Assembly (NCBI RefSeq): GCF_001949125.1
Contig: NZ_MSTI01000020.1
Coordinates: 1 to 64,000, forward strand
Length of the DNA stretch: 64,000 nucleotides
Origin: Deinococcus marmoris
GTDB lineage: Bacteria > Deinococcota > Deinococci > Deinococcales > Deinococcaceae
Direction of reading: 5' to 3'
This document shows positions 34,791 to 45,148 of this stretch, piece by piece. The notes beneath the pieces were generated by a model that was not told where the DNA came from, searched no databases, and saw only the letters and a program-made list of their open reading frames with translations. Numbering within the stretch: position 1 is the stretch's first letter; each line of letters starts with the position of its first letter. Both the position numbers and the translations under genes were made by a program.

Positions 34791-35170
34791 TGCTGCTGGC
34801 TGCGCTGGCCCTGGCGGCGACTCCCACGCCAGCGACCCAACTCACGGTGGAGTTCGTGACCCCGCCCGAAGTGCATTTCAACCGGCGCGGCGACTCCACG
34901 GTGACGGTGATGGCCGCAAAAGACAACAAAATTATGACTCTGGACGGCGTGCCCGATCCCACAGACCCGGACAATGTGTACCTGAGCCTGAAGCCGATCA
35001 CACTGGCCTTCGACGAAAAGTTTGGCGGCACGGTCCACCTGAAAGCGCGCCTGTTCCTGTGCGACGCGCGAAACGGCGTCTGCATGGTGCAGGAACTGGA
35101 AAAGCAGGTCAGGCTCCGGCCAGGGCAGCAGCTTGCTCTGGAATGGCGGGTGGGCACGGACAGCCGTTAG
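34790..35170 (+). CDS. Exported protein resembling a DsbD N-terminal domain
   Basis: A 126-aa protein starting at ATG 34790 within TGATG, so translated by coupling to the redoxin gene. A short hydrophobic start (LLAALALAATPTPA) suggests export. The body is beta-rich (TVEFVTPPEVHFNRRGDSTV, then VHLKARLFLCDARNGVCMVQ), with a Cys pair spaced like the reactive pair of DsbD alpha-type domains. The likely role is exchange of electrons with the adjacent CxxC lipoprotein; this is inferred from order and Cys spacing only. Confidence 0.6.
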   Translation: MLLAALALAATPTPATQLTVEFVTPPEVHFNRRGDSTVTVMAAKDNKIMTLDGVPDPTDPDNVYLSLKPITLAFDEKFGGTVHLKARLFLCDARNGVCMVQELEKQVRLRPGQQLALEWRVGTDSR

Positions 35171-35209
35171 GGGCGCACCTTCCTCTCACGGGTGCGCGAT
35201 AATCGGGGC

Positions 35210-36274
35210 ATGACGCAAACTGCCCCGAAAGCCGCCCCCGACATCGCCCCGGATATCGACTGGGCCACCCTCGGCTTCAGCTATATCCGCACCGATCTGC
35301 GTTACCTGTCGCACTGGAAAGACGGCGCGTGGGACGCTGGGACATTGACCGAGGACAACGTGCTGCACATCGCGGAGGGCAGCACGGCCATCCATTACGG
35401 GCAGCAGTGCTTCGAGGGCCTCAAGGCGTACCGCTGCAAAGACGGCACCGTCAACGTCTTCCGCCCGGACCAGAACGCCGCCCGCATGCGCCGCAGTTGC
35501 CGCCGCGTGCTGATGCCCGAGATCAGTGACGAGCAGTTCATCGACGCGGTCACGCAGGTGGTCAGGGCTAACGAGCGCTTTATCCCGCCCTACGGCACGG
35601 GCGGCTCGCTATACCTGCGCCCCTTCGTGATCGGCGTGGGCGACAACATCGGCGTGCGGACGGCCCCGGAATTTATCTTCGGCGTGTTCTGCGTGCCGGT
35701 GGGACCGTATTTCAAGGGCGGGCTGACCCCACAGAACTTTCTGGTGTCGGGTTATGACCGCGCCGCGCCGCACGGCACCGGGGCAGCCAAGGTGGGCGGC
35801 AATTACGCCGCCAGCCTGATGCCCGGCCAGCAGGCCAAGGACACCGTGATCGACGGCCATCACTTCGCCGACGCCCTGTATCTGGACCCCGAAACCCACA
35901 CCAAGATCGAGGAGGTGGGCGCGGCCAACTTCTTCGCGGTCACGCGCGACGGGCGCTTCGTGACGCCCAAATCGCCCAGCATTCTGGAGAGCATCACCAA
36001 GTACAGCCTGCTGTGGCTGGCCGAACACCGATTGAACATGCTGGTGGAGGAAGGCGACGTGTTCATCGACGCGCTGGATGGGTACACCGAGGCAGGCGCG
36101 TGCGGCACAGCAGCCGTCATCACCCCTATCGGCGGCATCCAGAATGGCGACACCTTCCACGTCTTCCACAGCGAGACCGAGGCCGGACCCGTGACGCGCC
36201 GCCTGTACGACGAGCTGGTGGGCATCCAGTACGGCGACGTGACCGCCCCGGACGGCTGGATCGTGAAGGTTTGA
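35210..36274 (+). CDS. ilvE: Branched-chain amino-acid aminotransferase
   Basis: PLP fold-type IV transaminase of 354 aa for Leu, Ile and Val. The PLP lysine is in GAAKVGGNYAASLMPG. HYGQQCFEGLKAYR, LYLRPFVIGVG and TEAGACGTAAVITP are standard blocks of the BCAT family. ATG 35210 is preceded by GATAAT (35198-35203) with a 6-nt gap and no ribosome site, so it is probably leaderless. Single gene; 108 bp to glgB. Confidence 0.95.
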   Translation: MTQTAPKAAPDIAPDIDWATLGFSYIRTDLRYLSHWKDGAWDAGTLTEDNVLHIAEGSTAIHYGQQCFEGLKAYRCKDGTVNVFRPDQNAARMRRSCRRVLMPEISDEQFIDAVTQVVRANERFIPPYGTGGSLYLRPFVIGVGDNIGVRTAPEFIFGVFCVPVGPYFKGGLTPQNFLVSGYDRAAPHGTGAAKVGGNYAASLMPGQQAKDTVIDGHHFADALYLDPETHTKIEEVGAANFFAVTRDGRFVTPKSPSILESITKYSLLWLAEHRLNMLVEEGDVFIDALDGYTEAGACGTAAVITPIGGIQNGDTFHVFHSETEAGPVTRRLYDELVGIQYGDVTAPDGWIVKV

Positions 36275-36382
36275 GCTAGAGGACTGAATTTGCCGCGCAG
36301 GGCGTGGATTTTGCAGACACTGTTGCCGCCGTGATCTGTACCGGCCCCGGCCCCGGCCACCGGACCCCGCTAGACTCCGGCC

Positions 36383-38977
36383 ATGACTTCCCCGCTTCCT
36401 CTCGATCACGAACATCTTCAAAAACTGGCGACGGCTGATCTGGTGCGGCCCGATCAGATGCTGGGCGCGCACCCCACGGTGCAGGACGGCGTGGAGGGTG
36501 TGCGCTTTGCGGTGTGGGCACCCAATGCCACCCATGTCAGCGTGGTGGGCGATTTCAACGGCTGGAACGGTTTCGACAATGCCCTGAACCGGCTGGACTT
36601 CGGCTGCTGGGGCGTCTTCGTGCCTGCCGCCCGCCACGGCCAGCGCTACAAGTTCCGTATCACCGGGCAGAACGGGCAGACCCAGGACAAGATGGACCCC
36701 TACGGCACCTACTTCGAGACGCGCCCAGCCACTGGCAGCATCATCTGGGACGGGGCCTACGAGTGGAATGACGGCGAGTGGATGGGTCAGCGTTCGGCGG
36801 GTTTTGACCGGCCCGTCAGCATTTACGAATGCCACGCCCCCAGTTGGGGCAAGCGCGACGACGGCTGGTTCCTGAATTACCGCGAGCTGGCTCACCGCCT
36901 GGGCGACTACGTGACCTACATGGGCTATACGCATGTGGAGTTGCTGGGCGTGATGGAGCATCCTTTCGACGGTTCGTGGGGCTATCAGGTCACGGGCTAT
37001 TACGCGCCGACCAGCCGCATGGGCAACCCCGAGGACTTCAAGTATCTGGTGGACCACCTGCATGGCCTCGGTCTGGGCGTCATTCTGGACTGGGTGCCAG
37101 GCCACTTCCCCACCGATCCGGCAGGGCTGGCCAGCTTCGACGGCGGCCCGCTGTTCGAGTACGCCGATCCGCGCAAGGGCTTTCACCTGGACTGGAACAC
37201 CCTGATCTTCGATTACGGGCGCAACGAGGTGCTGATGTTCCTGATCGGCAGCGCCGTCAAGTGGCTCCAGGACTTCCATATCGACGGCCTGCGGGTGGAC
37301 GCGGTGGCCTCCATGCTGTATCTGGATTTCTCGCGCACCGAATGGATTCCCAACATTCACGGCGGGCGCGAGAATCTGGAGGCGATTGCCTTCCTGAAAC
37401 GGCTGAACGAGGTCGCGCACCACATGGCCCCCGGCGTGATGATGATCGCCGAGGAAAGCACCTCGTTTCCCGGCGTCACCACCCCCGCGCCCTTCGGCCT
37501 GGGCTTCGATTACAAGTGGGCGATGGGCTGGATGAACGACAACCTGGGGTACTTCAAGGAAGACCCGCTGTGGCGGGCGCACCACCACCACGCCCTGACC
37601 TTCTTCAACGCCTACCGCACCAGCGAGAATTACGTGCTGGCGATCAGCCACGACGAAGTGGTCCACCTGAAAAAGAGCATGGTCATGAAGATGCCCGGCG
37701 AGTGGTACGCCCAGCGCGCCCATTACCGCGCCTTCCTGGCCATGATGTGGTCCACTCCCGGCAAGAAACTGCTGTTCATGGGCCAGGAATTCGGGCAGTC
37801 CACCGAGTGGAACCATGACACCGAACTGCCGTGGTACATGGCCGATCAGCCGGACCACCGGGGCATCATGGATCTGGTGCGCCGCTTGAACGACCTGTAC
37901 GTGCATCGCCCCGACTGGCATGTGGCCGACACCCGTGAGGAAGGCATGCTGTGGACCAGTGCCGACGACGCCGAACACAGCGTCTACGCCTACCTGCGCC
38001 GCGATCCGGGGGGGGACGCCTGGAGCCTGATCGTCGCCAACCTGACCCCCGTGTACCGCGATCTGTATCCCATCGGCGTGCCGCAGGGCGGCGACTACCG
38101 CCTGCTGCTCTCCACCGACGACGGCGAATTCGGCGGCTTCGGCACCCAGCAGCCCGATCTGACGGCCAAGGCCGAGGGCTGGAACGGCCAGACCCACCAC
38201 CTGCGCCTGAATCTGCCCCCCAACAGCGTGCTGGTGCTGGAGCCGGAGTCGTGGCTGTCGCCCGCAGAACTGGCCGGAGTCGGGGACGCGCTGGAGACCT
38301 CGAATACCCAGCACAGGGAAGCCAGCGCTGCCCAGAGGACGGAACGCGAGTGGGTGGGCGGTCCATCCACCGAGGCGCAGGCCAGGAATGTGCAGGCCAG
38401 AAACGTGCAGACCGACGCCGCCGAAGCCCGCCTGCTCCAGCCGGAAGAGGCCCGCGATCTCACACCGTCGGAGGCTGCCGCCGGGAGAACCGAGCGCGAA
38501 TGGGTGGGCGGCGGCCCCTCCTCGCCGGAAGCGGGCGCTGGAGCGCAGCAGGCGGGAGCGCAGGATGCCACCACTCCCGAGCTATCCGCAGATGGGCGGC
38601 TATCTAATGAGGACAGCGAAACTCCACCCGTATCAGAGCATCAGGCAGATCCGGTGGAACTAGAATCTACCCGCACCCTGACCGCGCGGGCCAGCCGCAA
38701 GGCCGCCGAACTGGCGGGAGAGGAAGCGCCCAAAACTCCTAAGCCCAGAGCCAGCCGCGCCAAAAAGCCCAAGCCAGAGGCGGAACCCGCCGCAGACGGC
38801 AGCGAACCCGCCAAGCCCAAGCCGACGCGCAAGCCAAAAGCCGTTGAACTGAACGCGGACGGTACGCCTGTCGAGAGCAAGCCAGCCCCAAAGCCCCGCA
38901 AATCCAGGGCTAAAAAGGGAGAAGCAGAAATTGAAGGCACAGAAACCCCGACTCCGGGCACCCAGATTGAGGAATGA
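36383..38977 (+). CDS. glgB: 1,4-alpha-glucan branching enzyme with long disordered tail
   Basis: GH13_9 enzyme of 864 aa adding alpha-1,6 branches to glycogen. A CBM48 domain (VRFAVWAPNATHVSVVGDFN) is followed by the barrel. The nucleophile Asp is in GLRVDAVASMLY, the acid/base Glu in MMIAEESTS, and the third Asp in AISHDEVVHL. The catalytic unit ends near residue 620-625 with VLVLEPESWL. About 240 further residues follow: low-complexity Ala/Glu/Pro sequence with two RTEREWVGG units exactly 50 residues apart (652 and 702), then a Lys/Pro/Ala-rich end like histone H1. Usual GlgB lacks this. TAGACT lies 6 nt before ATG (leaderless). The next gene overlaps by ATGA. Confidence 0.95.
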   Translation: MTSPLPLDHEHLQKLATADLVRPDQMLGAHPTVQDGVEGVRFAVWAPNATHVSVVGDFNGWNGFDNALNRLDFGCWGVFVPAARHGQRYKFRITGQNGQTQDKMDPYGTYFETRPATGSIIWDGAYEWNDGEWMGQRSAGFDRPVSIYECHAPSWGKRDDGWFLNYRELAHRLGDYVTYMGYTHVELLGVMEHPFDGSWGYQVTGYYAPTSRMGNPEDFKYLVDHLHGLGLGVILDWVPGHFPTDPAGLASFDGGPLFEYADPRKGFHLDWNTLIFDYGRNEVLMFLIGSAVKWLQDFHIDGLRVDAVASMLYLDFSRTEWIPNIHGGRENLEAIAFLKRLNEVAHHMAPGVMMIAEESTSFPGVTTPAPFGLGFDYKWAMGWMNDNLGYFKEDPLWRAHHHHALTFFNAYRTSENYVLAISHDEVVHLKKSMVMKMPGEWYAQRAHYRAFLAMMWSTPGKKLLFMGQEFGQSTEWNHDTELPWYMADQPDHRGIMDLVRRLNDLYVHRPDWHVADTREEGMLWTSADDAEHSVYAYLRRDPGGDAWSLIVANLTPVYRDLYPIGVPQGGDYRLLLSTDDGEFGGFGTQQPDLTAKAEGWNGQTHHLRLNLPPNSVLVLEPESWLSPAELAGVGDALETSNTQHREASAAQRTEREWVGGPSTEAQARNVQARNVQTDAAEARLLQPEEARDLTPSEAAAGRTEREWVGGGPSSPEAGAGAQQAGAQDATTPELSADGRLSNEDSETPPVSEHQADPVELESTRTLTARASRKAAELAGEEAPKTPKPRASRAKKPKPEAEPAADGSEPAKPKPTRKPKAVELNADGTPVESKPAPKPRKSRAKKGEAEIEGTETPTPGTQIEE

Positions 38978-39240
38978 CCAAGCCCCGGCCCACCCCTGAT
39001 GCCCTGACCATCGTCAGCTTTGCCCTGCTGGGCGTGCTGGCGGTGCTGCTGGTCATTCCGCTGGTGACTGGTGGGCCACCGCCCAGCCCCTACCTGATTG
39101 CTGGGCTTCTACTGGTGCGGCTGGGGGTGCAATTTCTGCGCTCTCGACGCGACGAGCGGCTAAGGCGGCCTGCCAGTTGGGCCTTCGATCTGCTGCTGAT
39201 CGGCCTGATCTTCTACGTGGCGGCCAACCAACCGGGGTAG
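38974..39240 (+). CDS. Small membrane protein coupled to glgB
   Basis: An 88-aa protein with three hydrophobic stretches (LTIVSFALLGVLAVLLVIPL, YLIAGLLLVRLGVQFL, AFDLLLIGLIFYVAA) and an Arg-rich cytoplasmic segment between the second and third. The start overlaps the glgB stop as ATGA, which fixes it. No family recognised. Co-translation with glgB does not by itself imply a glycogen role. Confidence 0.65.
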   Translation: MTKPRPTPDALTIVSFALLGVLAVLLVIPLVTGGPPPSPYLIAGLLLVRLGVQFLRSRRDERLRRPASWAFDLLLIGLIFYVAANQPG

Positions 39241-39288
39241 AAACGCCACAGAAGCGGGAGGGCTAGGAAAATCGCCACCGCAACCATG

Positions 39289-39327
39289 ATGGAAATGGAC
39301 GCCATGTGAATCGGCGTCCATTTCCAT
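39289..39327. terminator. 15-bp perfect inverted repeat between convergent genes
   Basis: ATGGAAATGGACGCC (39289-39303) pairs perfectly with 39313-39327 across a 9-nt loop. No T-tract follows on either strand, so it is a probable bidirectional processing or terminator hairpin. Confidence 0.55.
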
Positions 39328-39411
39328 TGCTCACAGGTTGGCGGCAGGAGTTGCGGCAAGCAGAAAGCGAAGCCGTCAAAAGCAGGATGGACGGGAAAAC
39401 TCCGTCCTGAT

Positions 39412-39867
39412 CTACAGTTCCTTCAGCTTGGCCAGCACCGCTTCCGGGCGCACGGTGTATTCGCCCGCCTGGGCCTCGATGTGCTGAAAACGCACCACAC
39501 CGCCCTTGTCGATCAGAAACACGGCACGTCCGCTGATGCCGCGCTCGTCGATGGCGACGCCGTATTGCCGGGCCACGTTCAGGTTCATATCCGAGAGCAG
39601 CGGAACCTCGATGCCGTATTCGGCGGCCCAGGCGCGGTGGGCATGGATACTGTCGCGGTTGACACCCAGCACCGCCGCCCCGGCCTCGGCGAAGTCGTCC
39701 TGCCGCCCGGAGTATTCGGGAAGCTGCATGCTGCACACCGGGCTGAAATCCAGCGGGTAAAAGACCAGCACGACGTTCTGGTTGCCCTTATAACTGCTGA
39801 GGGTCACCGTTTCGCCGGTGTTGGCGGGCAGGGTGAAATCGGGGGCAGGCTGTCCGACAAGGCTCAT
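39412..39867 (-). CDS. Peroxiredoxin, 1-Cys BCP/AhpE type
   Basis: Thiol peroxidase of 151 aa reducing peroxides. PLDFSPVCSMQLPE holds the only cysteine (Cys45), so there is no internal resolving Cys and an external thiol is required. PAPDFTLPANTGETV at the start and ISGRAVFLIDKGGVVRF later are family blocks. TAAACT (39875-39880 on the plus strand) ends seven bases before ATG 39867, with no ribosome site. The frame extends upstream but the family starts here. Confidence 0.9.
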   Translation of the reverse strand: MSLVGQPAPDFTLPANTGETVTLSSYKGNQNVVLVFYPLDFSPVCSMQLPEYSGRQDDFAEAGAAVLGVNRDSIHAHRAWAAEYGIEVPLLSDMNLNVARQYGVAIDERGISGRAVFLIDKGGVVRFQHIEAQAGEYTVRPEAVLAKLKEL

Positions 39868-40112
39868 GGACAGCAGTTTAGCGGCTGGGCCAGCGGGAGA
39901 GAGGCGGTCATCCATCCCACCACTTCGCCATTGCACCGCGTCCCAGTTCAGAGGTCCGTCAGGCGTTCGGGGGTAGGCTCTCTTCATACCGTCCCCAGCT
40001 CTGCCTTCACCCAGACGCACCATCCTGACCGGGCAGCCAGGCGAATGGGAACGGCCCCGACAGACCCACCTCACCCCCACGTTTTGCGGGTGACGATAAG
40101 GAGGAACCCCCA

Positions 40113-41219
40113 ATGGCCGAGATTCTGCCCCCCAACATGCTCAACGAGCGCCCCAGCACCCCGGCGGGCCTGCTCAGCAGCCGCGAGAAGGACCGCCTGA
40201 TCGAGCGCGGTTTTCTGGGCCTGTACCGCTGGTACACCGCCCGCAGCCAGGAAACGCGCAACTGGAACCCGGACCGCAGCTTCGACTGGAAGGCGCTGAG
40301 CAAGGACCTGCCGCCCGAGATCGTGACCGTGACCCAGGGCTTTTTTGCCGTGGAGCAGTACGCGCCGGACTTCACCAGCAGCCTGCTGAATCTGGTGCGC
40401 CGCAGCCACGGACGCAGCCACTTTCAACTGCGCTGGGGCAGTGAGGAAGAAAAGCACGCCGACGCCTGGGAAAACGCCGTGCTGTTCAGCGGCAAGCGCA
40501 CCCCGCAGTGGATCGCCGAATACAAGGAGCGCCTGAAGTCCCAGACCTGGGAACTGCCCTTCCCCGACGCCATTCACAATCTGGTCTACACCGTGTTTCA
40601 GGAACGCGCCACCCAACTGAATTACCTGAACATGATGAAAATCGCGCAGGGGAAGAGCGACAAGCCGCATCTGGCGAACTTCTCGGACCCGGTGCTGGCC
40701 AAAGTCGCCCAGACGATTGCGGTAGACGAGGCCGCGCACTACAACTTCTTCCTGGAAGGCGTGCGGATGTACCTGTACTACTACCCGCAGCGCACGCTGG
40801 AAGCCATCAAGAACGTGATCGGGCAGTTCTCCATGCCCGCCTCCGCCCTGGTGCCCGACTGGAAGGAATTCTCGGAGACGGTGTACCGCGCCGGCATCTA
40901 CGGCCCGCGCGACTTCAACCGCGACGTGATGCAGGTGGCCTTCCGCAACCTGGGCATCGAGAGTCGCAAAGCGCTGGAGGACGGCATCAAGAAGACCCGC
41001 GAGGTGCCGGATTTCGACGGCCACAACCACAAGGGCACCGCCATCTTCGACACCTTCGACTACGGCATGGTGGAGGGCGATGTCAAGCGCCTGCACATCA
41101 AGATTCAGGACTACGAGAAGGAAATCGGCTTCGACATGATTGATCCCACGGAGTTCGTGGAGAATCCAGCGGTGCCGAAGGCCGGGTCCAAGAGCAGCGG
41201 GCAGGCAGCCGACGACTGA
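40113..41219 (+). CDS. Acyl-[acyl-carrier-protein] desaturase (soluble di-iron)
   Basis: Ferritin-like di-iron desaturase of 368 aa, type 2 fatty-acid desaturase as in DesA of mycobacteria, inserting a double bond in acyl-ACP. Di-iron ligands appear in GSEEEKHADAWENAV (E-x-x-H type) and in IAVDEAAHYNFFLEG. VEQYAPDFTSSLLNLVRRSHG supplies a further Glu. AAGGAGG lies 8 nt before ATG 40113, a leadered gene. It likely adjusts membrane fluidity. A redox partner is not adjacent. Confidence 0.88.
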   Translation: MAEILPPNMLNERPSTPAGLLSSREKDRLIERGFLGLYRWYTARSQETRNWNPDRSFDWKALSKDLPPEIVTVTQGFFAVEQYAPDFTSSLLNLVRRSHGRSHFQLRWGSEEEKHADAWENAVLFSGKRTPQWIAEYKERLKSQTWELPFPDAIHNLVYTVFQERATQLNYLNMMKIAQGKSDKPHLANFSDPVLAKVAQTIAVDEAAHYNFFLEGVRMYLYYYPQRTLEAIKNVIGQFSMPASALVPDWKEFSETVYRAGIYGPRDFNRDVMQVAFRNLGIESRKALEDGIKKTREVPDFDGHNHKGTAIFDTFDYGMVEGDVKRLHIKIQDYEKEIGFDMIDPTEFVENPAVPKAGSKSSGQAADD

Positions 41220-41312
41220 ACGGGCAGATGAGAAACGCAGGCCCTGGCTTCGGCTGGGGCTTTTTGCTGTCTCTGACACCGCGTGATGCACACCTGTTCT
41301 ACCCTGTATCCC

Positions 41313-42473
41313 ATGCCTGCCCTCGAAGTCTTTCTCGTTTTTCTGCGCCTGGGCCTGACCAGTTTTGGCGGGCCGGTGGCGCATCTGGGCTATTACCGCG
41401 CGGAACTGGTCGTGCGCCGCAAGTGGTTCACGGAGGCCGGATACGCCGATCTGGTGGCGCTGGCGCAGTTCTTGCCGGGGCCAGCCAGTTCGCAGGTGGG
41501 CATGGCGGCGGGGCTGTTGCGGGCGGGCTGGCCCGGAATGCTGGCCGCGTGGGTGGGCTTTACCCTGCCCAGCGCAGCGCTGATGTTCGCCTTCGCACTG
41601 GGCCTGTCCCGCTGGGGCGGCGATGAAACTGCGGGCGCACTGGCGGGCCTGAAGGTGGCGGCAGTGGCGGTGGTGGCGCAGGCGGTGGCGGGATTGTGGG
41701 GCAGTCTGGTTACGGACCGGTTGCGGGCCATCCTGGCGCTGGGTGTGGCGGCGGCGCTGTTGCTGCTGCCAGGGGCCGGGGCGCAGGTGGCGGCCCTGCT
41801 GGTCTGCGCCCTGATCGGCTGGCGCTTTTTGCGGGTGAAGGCGGCGGCAGAGCGCGGCCTGCCCGCCGTTCCCGTGTCCCGCCGGATGGGCGCGGCCCTG
41901 CTGCTGACCTGTGGGGCGGGATTGCTGCTCCTGCCGCTGCTCGCGCCACTGGGACCGGGGTGGACGCTGCTGGACGCCACCTTCCGGGCCGGGGCGCTGG
42001 TCTTCGGGGGCGGGCATGTGGTGCTGCCGCTGCTGGAAACCGGCTTTGTTCCGGCCTTCGTCAGCCATGAAACGTTTGTGGCGGGCTACGGGGCGGCCAA
42101 CGCAGTACCAGGGCCGCTGTTTACCTTCGCCACCTTTCTTGGCGCGGCGCAGACGGTGGCCTCTCCCCTGCTGGGGGCGCTGATTTCCACGCTGGGCATC
42201 TTTCTGCCGGGCGCGCTGCTGATGGCCGGGGCCTTGCCGTTCTGGTCCGCACTATCGGCCCGCCCTGCTGCACGCAATGCACTGGCTGGATTGAATGCGG
42301 GCGTGGTGGGCCTGCTGCTGGCCGCGCTGTACAACCCGGTCTTTACCAGCGGCATCGGGGGACCGCGTGATCTGGCGCTGGCGCTGCTGGCCTACGCCGC
42401 CCTGAGCGCCGGACGCCTGCCCGCGTGGGCCGTGGTGCTGGGCTGCGCGTTGGTGGGGTGGGCAGCACTGTAG
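41313..42473 (+). CDS. chrA: Chromate transporter, CHR family
   Basis: Inner-membrane efflux protein of 386 aa with two homologous halves. The N-half has GLTSFGGPVAHLGYY and FLPGPASSQVGM. The C-half has GALVFGGGHVVLPLLE and NAVPGPLFTFATFLG. These FGG and PGP motifs identify the family, usually linked to chromate export. TACCCT (41300-41305) ends seven bases before ATG 41313, which decides this start against ATG 41283. No adjacent chrB regulator is present, so a role in metal stress is inferred from the family. Confidence 0.9.
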   Translation: MPALEVFLVFLRLGLTSFGGPVAHLGYYRAELVVRRKWFTEAGYADLVALAQFLPGPASSQVGMAAGLLRAGWPGMLAAWVGFTLPSAALMFAFALGLSRWGGDETAGALAGLKVAAVAVVAQAVAGLWGSLVTDRLRAILALGVAAALLLLPGAGAQVAALLVCALIGWRFLRVKAAAERGLPAVPVSRRMGAALLLTCGAGLLLLPLLAPLGPGWTLLDATFRAGALVFGGGHVVLPLLETGFVPAFVSHETFVAGYGAANAVPGPLFTFATFLGAAQTVASPLLGALISTLGIFLPGALLMAGALPFWSALSARPAARNALAGLNAGVVGLLLAALYNPVFTSGIGGPRDLALALLAYAALSAGRLPAWAVVLGCALVGWAAL

Positions 42474-42631
42474 GTTGTAGGCCGTGGGTTGCAGGAAAAA
42501 AGGGGCGCGGTACACGGTTCTTCACCCCTCGAACCTTGCAGATGACTCGTGGAGCTGCTTACGGCGTGGACCATCAGGCAGACCAGACCCCAGGCAAATT
42601 GCCCTGAACTTTCTCCATCAACTTTCAACCA

Positions 42632-42925
42632 TCAACCTCCGGCGTCCAGCCCGTAAATTTCCAGGAACCGCCCCACCCGCGCCTCCAGCGTAGGCAGGAA
42701 AGCCACTTCCCCGCAGACCCAGTCCGGCTGGTAGTTCCGGCAGACAGACGGGCGAGAGACGTAAATCTGGCAGCGGCAATCGGTGTCCAGATGCGCGCAG
42801 GCCACGCCCAGCGGCTTGTCAAGGGCGTGGATGTCGGGGGCCGCGCAGCACGCGCCGCAGCCGGTGCAGTCTCTGATGGACGGCGAACGCGGCGGATAGT
42901 CGGGCGGCGCGGCGAAACGGTCCAC
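42632..42925 (-). CDS. YkgJ-family cysteine-cluster protein
   Basis: A 97-aa protein with metal-binding cysteines: DCTGCGACCAAPD near residues 18-30, then CAHLDTDCRCQIY and PSVCRNYQPDWVC. This is the YkgJ zinc- or iron-binding cluster family with no assigned reaction. It starts at GTG 42925, 3 bp after the hisC stop, with TAAGGGG as ribosome site, so it forms an operon with hisC. Confidence 0.83.
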   Translation of the reverse strand: MDRFAAPPDYPPRSPSIRDCTGCGACCAAPDIHALDKPLGVACAHLDTDCRCQIYVSRPSVCRNYQPDWVCGEVAFLPTLEARVGRFLEIYGLDAGG

Positions 42926-42928
42926 CCC

Positions 42929-44008
<1,080 letters not shown>

Positions 44009-44062
44009 GTTCCGTGTTCTACCATCCAGCCTGTCCTGACGGAGTGGCCCCGTCCACAAGTG

Positions 44063-44078
44063 CCAAACGCCCGTTAGG
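44063..44078. promoter_or_regulatory. Palindromic operator between hisC and the TetR gene
   Basis: CCAAACGCCCGTTAGG has 7-bp arms with one mismatch and the CnAACGnnCGTTnG form. It matches the site upstream of the methylmalonyl-CoA mutase gene (13715-13730) except at the centre and one arm base. It lies 55 bp before the TetR start, suggesting autoregulation. Confidence 0.65.
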
Positions 44079-44132
44079 CTGCGTGCTAGGCTGCGGGTCA
44101 ATCGGCGTGTCCTCCGCGCGCCTCTGCTGCCC

Positions 44133-44732
44133 ATGACTGAAACCACCAAACCCCGCCGCGCACAGATTCTCGATTCGGCCAGCCGCCTGTTCTCGGAGCG
44201 CGGCTATCACGCCACCAGCATGCGCGATCTGGCCGGGGATCTGGGGATGCAGGGCGGCAGCTTGTACGCGCATATTTCCGGCAAGGAAGAGTTGCTGATC
44301 GAGATCGTGAATGTGGCCTCGCGCCAGTTCGACGAGGCGCTGTTTACCCTGCGCGACGTCCAACTCCCTGCCGACGAGAAGCTGCGCGAGGCCATGCACC
44401 GCCATATCCGGGTGGTGGCCGACAACATGGACAGCGCCACCGTGTTCTTTCACGAGTGGAAACACCTGTCGCCGGAAGCCTACGCCCGCGTCACCGGCTG
44501 GCGAGACAGCATCGACGCCTTTTACCGCGAACTGATCACGCGCGGCATCTCAGAAGGCACCTTCCGCGCCGACCTGGACCCGCGCATGACCGCGTATCTG
44601 GTGCTGTCGGCGGTCAACTGGGCCTATACCTGGTACCGCCCCGGCGGCCCGCTGACGCCCGGAGATGTGGCCGACAGTTTCGCCGACATGCTGCTGGGCG
44701 GGTTGCGTTCCGAGATAGGGTCTACAGCATGA
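44133..44732 (+). CDS. TetR/AcrR-family transcriptional regulator
   Basis: A 199-aa repressor with an N-terminal helix-turn-helix ([20 protein letters not shown], then [20 protein letters not shown]) and a helical ligand domain. The sequence style recalls acyl-CoA-sensing TetR proteins of the Thermus-Deinococcus group. ATG 44133 has no ribosome binding site. TAGGCT at 44087-44092 is a possible minus-10 with a short leader. A palindrome at 44063-44078 matches one before the mutase operon. The next gene overlaps its stop by ATGA. Confidence 0.88.
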   Translation: MTETTKPRRAQILDSASRLFSERGYHATSMRDLAGDLGMQGGSLYAHISGKEELLIEIVNVASRQFDEALFTLRDVQLPADEKLREAMHRHIRVVADNMDSATVFFHEWKHLSPEAYARVTGWRDSIDAFYRELITRGISEGTFRADLDPRMTAYLVLSAVNWAYTWYRPGGPLTPGDVADSFADMLLGGLRSEIGSTA

Positions 44733-45055
44733 GCCATCCCACCGTCACCGTGCCCATTCGGCAGGCCCTGAAGTACGCGCAGGGCCGCGCCGAGAAATTC
44801 GGGCGCACGCAGCAACTGGAAATCGGCGCGGACCTGTTTATTCGCATCGCTCCCGGCGGGCGCAAATTCCTTCTGTTCTGTCTGGACGATGAGCCGGAGC
44901 GCAGCATGGCCGAGTCGATTGCCTCCACTCTGGCCCTGAAAAACCCCGCGTACGGATGGCACCAGGGCCAGACGCTGCGCTCCATGACCGTGATCGAGGA
45001 AGGCGCAGAGAATGTGCCGGAAAGCGGACCTGGTGAGGCGGAAGACGGGGTTTAG
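44729..45055 (+). CDS. Hypothetical protein coupled to the TetR regulator
   Basis: A 108-aa soluble protein ([20 protein letters not shown], then [19 protein letters not shown]) with mixed alpha/beta character. No family recognised. ATG 44729 overlaps the TetR stop as ATGA, so it is translated from the same message. The acidic C-terminus looks unstructured. A terminator follows. Confidence 0.65.
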   Translation: MSHPTVTVPIRQALKYAQGRAEKFGRTQQLEIGADLFIRIAPGGRKFLLFCLDDEPERSMAESIASTLALKNPAYGWHQGQTLRSMTVIEEGAENVPESGPGEAEDGV

Positions 45056-45093
45056 CGGCCCAACCGTTTCCACCTCCAATCCAGCGAAGAAGA

Positions 45094-45134
45094 CCAGCCG
45101 CGAAGGATCAAACACCCTCGCGGCTGGCCTTTTT
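45094..45134 (+). terminator. Terminator after the TetR operon
   Basis: CCAGCCGCGA (45094-45103) and TCGCGGCTGG (45118-45127) form a 10-bp stem with a 14-nt loop, then CCTTTTT. Confidence 0.85.
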
Positions 45135-45148
45135 CTGACGTTCAGGGC

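Noticed and set aside
35609..38314. A 901-codon open frame on the minus strand opposite ilvE and glgB
   Set aside because: It is antisense to two clear enzymes, is rich in His/Gln/Val as expected for shadow frames in GC-rich DNA, and has no recognisable domain.
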